A model generated the notes under the pieces. That model worked only from the letters and a program-made list of their open reading frames with translations, made no database searches and was not told the DNA's origin. Positions 58,445 through 64,000 of a stretch of DNA of 64,000 bases are shown one piece after another; positions within the stretch are counted from its first letter, which is position 1, and every line of letters begins with the position of its first letter. Source of the DNA: Tomocerus qinae (Eukaryota > Arthropoda > Collembola > Entomobryomorpha > Tomoceridae); the NCBI GenBank assembly GCA_020055645.1, contig CM034550.1, forward strand, positions 19,977,001 through 20,041,000, in the 5' to 3' direction. A program made the position numbers and the translations under genes.

Positions 58445-60344
58445 AAATCGACAAGATATCACTATTTAGCTTGGTGTTAATTGACTCCTGAAGGGTGGAT
58501 ATTCATGACTACCAGCAGTTTGATCTGGAACAGAAATGGGATTCCGGAATGGGACTAATTCAAAAGAAAGTCCCATATAAAATTTCAAACTATTTTATAG
58601 GACTTTCTCTACAGAACCCAGCTGATACGGGCAGGGGAAGGGGGGAGGAAGGGGCGGGAATCTGTCTATTTGTCTTGATTCTAATGGTGGCTGAATACAT
58701 GTGCTACCATATGCAAAAAGCAGATTTGAAACAAGTTATGTCGTTCCAAAATATGCGTGCATTTTATTATCGAAGGACAACCAGACCATCAGAATTTTTT
58801 TTAAATCTCCCGCTTCGATCCTGCGTATACGCCTGTTGCCAACAGTTTATTTTGTAATTATTTTGTGTGCAAATTGTAAAAGATACAGAAGCGTAGCTAA
58901 AAATTACAGGTAGATGCATTTTCCAGTTTTCACTCTCAATGGCTATATTTAACTTGTCAATGCACCGTAAGTGATGTGTTATACATGTTGATACAATCTA
59001 CGGCTGCTTGAAACTGTAAGATAGCATTTACTAATGTTTGTTCATTGCCAGACTGAGAATATGTATATTGGTAAATGCTAAAATCTGTAGCCAGCTCATT
59101 GGCATTATAAAAGGGTAAGTACCTGTAGCTGTGTAATGTGGACTATTTAAGAACAATATCAATGGTAATGCCAGTAATGAAAACTAGTTGGCACCATACC
59201 AGATTTGTCTCTATTTCAGACACATCCCAGTTGTTATTTCAAAATTGTATTTGTTTAATTATAAAAAAATTAATCTGGAAAATTCCCATTCTGGAAATAG
59301 ACTGTAAGTAACCTTGAGCTCTTAAATTATACCCAGATTTATATGTGGAGACGCTATTTCTATACATAATCCTGTACCAGAGGTCAATAATAATACAATT
59401 TTACACACATATAGTTACTCTGTACAATAAGTTTACATTACAAACAGTCGTAAGTCAGTTTTGGTCTCGCAATCCTAAATATATTCAAAGTATAACAACG
59501 TTGAACAAGATTAATCATCTTTTGTGTTCCTAAAACATGTGGACATTGGCGTACATACGTAGGTCTTTTGCACGAAAACAGCTGCTAAAACATTATAGTA
59601 GTAATTAAACAGATAAGCCCAAAAATAATATTAGTTACGCCTTTGAGAAGAGTAACTGTGTCGTTGTAGGGGAGCTTTTCACATGACAAAAACATGTAGG
59701 TATTATACCAGTATGTTTAAATTACATACCATGTGGCACAATATAATTTTCTCCCTTGCAATACACTTGTAGATTAATATCAGTCCAAAGGTCAAAACTT
59801 GTGATGGAAAAATATTAAACAATCTCAAGTTTTAAAATGGACAAGATGTGGAAAATTCCTGTCAGAGTTTAATGCATGGTTTTCTGGCTTCTCTATTCTA
59901 CTGTCGGAGTCAAATGTTTATGTTATACAGTGTGTAGAACTGTCTGAGTTTGACTTATCCCGATTTTATTATCATATCTCACACAGTTAGGTGGGATGGA
60001 AAATATTATTATGATCTTAATGTGTTTACTTGTTACAATACGTACTTACAATACTTAGTACAGGACGCAGACAGACAGACAAAGCGTAGATAAATACTTA
60101 AGTCTAATGTGAATGGTATGACACATATGAGGAACAACAACTGGGTAGATACTTAATACATAAAGAGACAGCCCCACTGCTCAACTCATCTAGTAGGCAG
60201 AGAGACATTAAACCAGGAGAGACATCAAGTTCCAATCTTTAACAAATTATTACTTCCTAGATTTTCAAAGCCGGAAGTGTAAACCAGGAAAATTTTTGCT
60301 ACTGATACTATTGTTTTCCAACCCTAACTGAATTCATTACCAAG
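58445..60344. other. Intergenic region, no supported gene
   Basis: The longest frame is 120 codons at 58495-58857. It has a purine-rich GGGGAAGGGGGGAGGAAGG run and no recognisable domain or promoter, and I do not accept it as a gene. The rest is AT-rich. Confidence 0.5.
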
Positions 60345-60352
60345 TATAAATA
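60345..60352 (+). promoter_or_regulatory. TATA box (TATAAATA) of the 60.7-kb gene
   Basis: It is followed by a GC-richer leader (about 60376-60506) ending in a donor AAAAAG|GTAAGA. The leader is spliced over 168 bp to ATTACAG at 60674, four bases before the ATG. This is the same leader-intron layout as the 48-kb gene. Confidence 0.75.
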
Positions 60353-60678
60353 GAGAAGCATCTGTTCGGAAGCAGCGAGAACATTCATCACTTTACAACT
60401 ATCTTCGACTATCTTCATTCGAAGACACTGACAGATTCGACTTGTCGCTTTTCTCTGTGTTTTCGTAATTTGACGTTCTCGCAATTTAAGGTCTTACACT
60501 AAAAAGGTAAGATATTTTCCGATATTCATAAATGCCATTTATGCTAGATCAAATCTTATCTTTAAATTCTTAAGTATTGTATATTGTAGATCAGGAACTC
60601 ATCTTGAATTTAATGTTGAAAAATAAAAAAGAAATTTTTTGCAAAATCTAATTCAAAATAATTATTAATTACAGAAAA

Positions 60679-61182
60679 ATGAAGCCAACAAATTCATTCA
60701 AGACACTTTTCATGTCCAAATTTAGTGGAAGTGAATATGGTCAGTTTCCAACAGTTCCAATCCTTCCAATATCTACTATGAGCAATAATATATCCAAGGA
60801 TCATCCCAATTTTAACTCTGGAGTCAATAATATGATTGAAAATGAAAATCTAGAGGGAAAAATCGCAATCGCTGAAGAAAATGATTTTCTCGTTCCATCC
60901 AAGCAGGCAGAATGGACACTTCCACAGTACGAGTCTTTGTTTCATCACATGTTTGTCCAAAAAGAGGAGATTTGTTTAATGGAAGAAACTGAAGTAGCCA
61001 TTCAAAATGTTGAGAAAGAAAAGTCGAAAAAATCTCTTCAGCAATGGTTGAAAACTCTTTTCAGTCGTCAATCTTCAGAAAATGATGAAATCGAAAGTAC
61101 AGGGAAAGAAAGTTCGACGGAACTTGACGAAATTCCTATCGAAATCTGTGAAAGACTTAGACACATTCACGTTTACTTATGA
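60679..61182 (+). CDS. Uncharacterised acidic protein, 167 residues
   Basis: One coding exon from the ATG right after the leader intron to TGA. The product is hydrophilic, with no signal peptide or membrane segment. The N-terminus is basic and Ser/Phe-rich (MKPTNSFKTLFMSKFSGS). The middle is Asn-rich and acidic, with SKQAEWTLPQYESLFHHMF. A charged helix (EVAIQNVEKEKSKKSLQQWL) runs into KTLFSRQSS, followed by a Glu/Ser-rich tail ending ERLRHIHVYL. I do not recognise a family. A strong TATA promoter, a short leader intron and a single small coding exon are typical of inducible arthropod genes, but that is inference. AATAAA near 61351 could end the transcript. Confidence 0.75.
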   Translation: MKPTNSFKTLFMSKFSGSEYGQFPTVPILPISTMSNNISKDHPNFNSGVNNMIENENLEGKIAIAEENDFLVPSKQAEWTLPQYESLFHHMFVQKEEICLMEETEVAIQNVEKEKSKKSLQQWLKTLFSRQSSENDEIESTGKESSTELDEIPIEICERLRHIHVYL

Positions 61183-64000
61183 CTGGCAATTTTTCGCATT
61201 CTTGTACACTTTGTAGCATTTAATCTTATTTATAGGTACTCAATCATGTCGAACGCAGAAAAGAATTCGCGTTTCAATGTTGATAAATGTATAAAATTAT
61301 GTTTTGTTATTTATTGCACTAGATTATCGCACCTGCTAAAGACTATTACAAATAAATATAATTTAAGGGAAATATTGCTAATAAAATTCTTCTATTTTAC
61401 ATTGAAATTGTCATTGGTCAGAAAGTCTACGATTATTGGGAGTGCATTTTATTTAATATTCCATAAGGAGCTGGCATTACGAATTTCTTTATTTATTCAT
61501 GTCATATATTTAGAAAAGTTCATACGAAAACAGAATATAAAAGTGTTTATGATCATAAAATTTGCAGCAAAGTAGACCGGTTGTAAATTAGTTGTGTTGC
61601 GTAATGTGGAAATGATCACGTATATACTTACTGGTTAGGTGAATCTGATTATCTGTATTTATTTACCTACATACGACAGGGACATATCTTGATCGTGATC
61701 ACTAGCAGGACATAAGGTCAGAAAGATAAAAGGTCATCTCTATATAATACCAACTACTTATACAAACTGAATAATTACCATTATCAATTACAATGTAGCA
61801 ATGGAATACCTTCGTCTCTTTATTGCTCTATCAAACCTCTCTCGATTCCACATTCCGGTTTACGTAAGAAAATAATATATTATGCAGATATCTACATATA
61901 ATATCCACAATCATCTATTCTTTTACTCTGTAAGGTTACTCCAAGTATCAGCTTGCAAAATTACAAATCCGTACTACGCGTAAAAGTTACTTGCTAATTC
62001 TTTCCTTGTTTACGCAACAAAATCCCAGAAACTGATCTGATTTAGAAAGGGTAGTGAAAATAAATTATAAAACCCAGAAGAGTTAAATATAAAAGCATAA
62101 TAATCGGATTTTTATTCACAAAATAGTGAATATTGCCAATTAACTTGTCGTTTTTTGCAAAAATGATAGTTTACCGAGTTCTCGTTAATATTTGGAAGAC
62201 ATGAGGTTATAATTGCATCTTTTACGTTGTAAATAGAGAATAGTACATCTGGGCTTTAATTATAATACATAGTTGGCACATGGTTGGCACCCATTCATAA
62301 ATACCTAGCGATTTAAAAACTGAATGATCCAAACAACAAGGCTTTCTAAGAAACAATTTGTATTGCACAACAGATCCATTTCACCTCAGTTTATTGCGAA
62401 TAGTAGCAAGATCAGAGTTATAGTTAGTATAGATATGAATATGCAGAAAATGTAATTATTCACTATTATCTCGTAAATTAGCATATAAGAATTGGAGCTT
62501 AGAACCGTTATGCCGTTTGGTAATAATATAATTGTATTGTTTCACTATGCAATAGAATAAGAATTCTGGGATATTAATCTTATTAAATGTGACATATGAA
62601 CTTTCATCTGGGTGACATGGATGAATGATGTGCTACGTTTTGTCGTCGTGAATTTGCGAGGTGAGAGGGAAACAGGCACAAACCGAGCCAACCCATATGC
62701 AAACTACTTTCCATGCTACAAGCTTTTATGTCCTGCTACTTGTCGTTAACACAATAGGATTAAACTATAAAGTGGATTACTAGCATGTAAAATTCAAACG
62801 TTTATTACATACACAAACAAAGAGAACAAGATGGGAATTCTCATTTATATACGTAGAAAGTTACTCAAAAATACTTGCCTTAAGTTAAATGTAACCATAT
62901 ATCACAGACTTTAATTTAACTTTCTCACTTCTCCTTTCTATTTCATTTCATACTTGTGATACAACAAATCTACATGCATTACCATTCCTAATTTATTGCT
63001 TATGGGAGGTTAAAATAAATCCATTTATTAGTCAACTCTAAATTAAGTGAATTTTTTGCATATTTACATACACACCGCTTGGTGGCAATGTAGAAACTTA
63101 ATTAATTTCATCAAATCAATTCACATGACTAATTTGAAGATGAAACATGCAAAAAACATGTTCCTCTGCATAATTACAATAATTTGCATAAGAAGTTACA
63201 AACCTATCCTATTACATTCAAATAAATTGCAAAAATATTTCCAAACTATAAAGCAGGGACTTAAGCTCAGCAGAAATCGCAACAGCTTTTAGTAGAATCT
63301 GCAAATCACATGGATTTCGATTTCGAAATTAATGTTCTGCCACACCAATTCTATTTGTCGCAAGATATGCTAAATATATTTAAGTACTTAAACATGCTAC
63401 ACAATGTACTGCGAAATAATATCGACCCAAATCGGCTTGACCTTTTAGGATTACAAAGAAAAATATTTTCCATCTATTTGCATACTATTAGCTTTTATTT
63501 TTAGACAAAATTAATCTAGGAAGCAGATGTGGTATATTATTTTTAGTTTATGTGCTATCTATATCTGTAAAAACATAGCCATTCATAATGAGTGCGGGTA
63601 AGTCTCTCGTGCATTTTCATGTGATGCTTGTGTGTGATTAAAGAGTGTTAACAGTTTATACATTTAGTAATCAGGGACTTAATTCATGATCAGGAACATC
63701 TGTAGAACGCTCTTGTCCATCTGTCCGTACTTATACACAGGTAACATGAAACTTTTCCGTCAGACACGTCTACCGCTAATGGATTTTATTTAATAACTAG
63801 TGCCAATCAAATGTATTTACAAAGCTTATCGTACATTTCCTTCCGATATGCCATGTACCATAAACCATATAACACATACATTATCATCACCAATTCAAAA
63901 CATAAGCCAATAATCCAATACTAATATACAAGCATGCCATGAAACAATGTAAATACAGTCATTGTGCATTATTTGCAAATATTATGATTTAATATTCCAC
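61183..64000. other. 3' flank and intergenic region to the window edge
   Basis: AT-rich. The 109-codon frame at 61246-61575 is Lys/Ile/Leu/Phe-rich, lies in the likely 3' UTR and is judged non-coding. Near 63588 a short ATG exon (ATG AGT GCG G) meets a perfect donor GTAAGT at 63598 and could be the first coding exon of a gene continuing beyond the window. Confidence 0.45.

Noticed and set aside
58495..58857. 120-codon plus-strand frame after the hairpin
   Set aside because: It includes a simple purine-rich run, has no recognisable domain and no promoter or splice support, and its length is within chance expectation for six frames over 64 kb.
61246..61575. 109-codon frame after the 60.7-kb gene
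   Set aside because: Its composition is what AT-rich DNA gives (Lys, Ile, Leu, Phe) and it lies in the likely 3' UTR of the preceding gene.

Overview
This is a eukaryotic genomic window, very probably from an arthropod. The DNA is AT-rich. Genes are split by short GT-AG introns of about 70-120 bp plus a few kilobase-sized ones. Several promoters pair TATAAATA with an arthropod-type TCAGT initiator. There is a complete BEL/Pao LTR retrotransposon and several short inverted-repeat (MITE or foldback) elements. A springtail or other non-model hexapod would fit, but no single gene proves it. Splice sites were read by eye from phase and consensus and have not been checked against transcripts.

Left part (1-17.5 kb): a 120-bp minisatellite (1-900); the 3' half of an uncharacterised plus-strand multi-exon gene (about 979-2710, polyadenylation signal at 3036); an uncharacterised two-exon gene (3269-5137); and, converging on it, a minus-strand gene (17409 to 8157) for a single-pass membrane protein with a Ser-rich cytoplasmic tail.

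Middle (17.5-43.1 kb): mostly AT-rich DNA without recognisable genes. It is broken by a 1.65-kb satellite with 18-bp and 35-bp periodicity and a nested 427-bp duplication (27343-29005), a possible lone terminal exon at 33.7 kb, the intact BEL/Pao element (35156-41570, LTRs that look identical, TAATG target duplication, one 1865-codon gag-pol frame), and a 1.17-kb foldback element (41887-43060).

Right part (43-64 kb): the F-box gene FBXO9 (five exons seen, first coding exon not found); a small secreted Cys-rich protein; a 0.77-kb inverted-repeat element; two paralogous secreted beta/gamma-crystallin-like genes with the same exon structure (51.4 and 55.1 kb), the first carrying a MITE in its intron; a 272-bp tandem array whose units contain promoter-like and splice-acceptor-like sequence (57.1-58.2 kb); a long hairpin (58.25-58.44 kb); and an uncharacterised acidic 167-residue protein behind a TATA promoter and a leader intron (60.3-61.2 kb).

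The genes do not form an evident pathway. The most notable points are the FBXO9 intron bounded by 11-bp direct repeats exactly 100 bp apart, the retrotransposon whose polyprotein ends inside its own 3' LTR and whose LTR polyadenylation signal sits in a perfect hairpin, and the promoter/acceptor tandem array. I found no convincing evidence of a wholly new multi-gene system.
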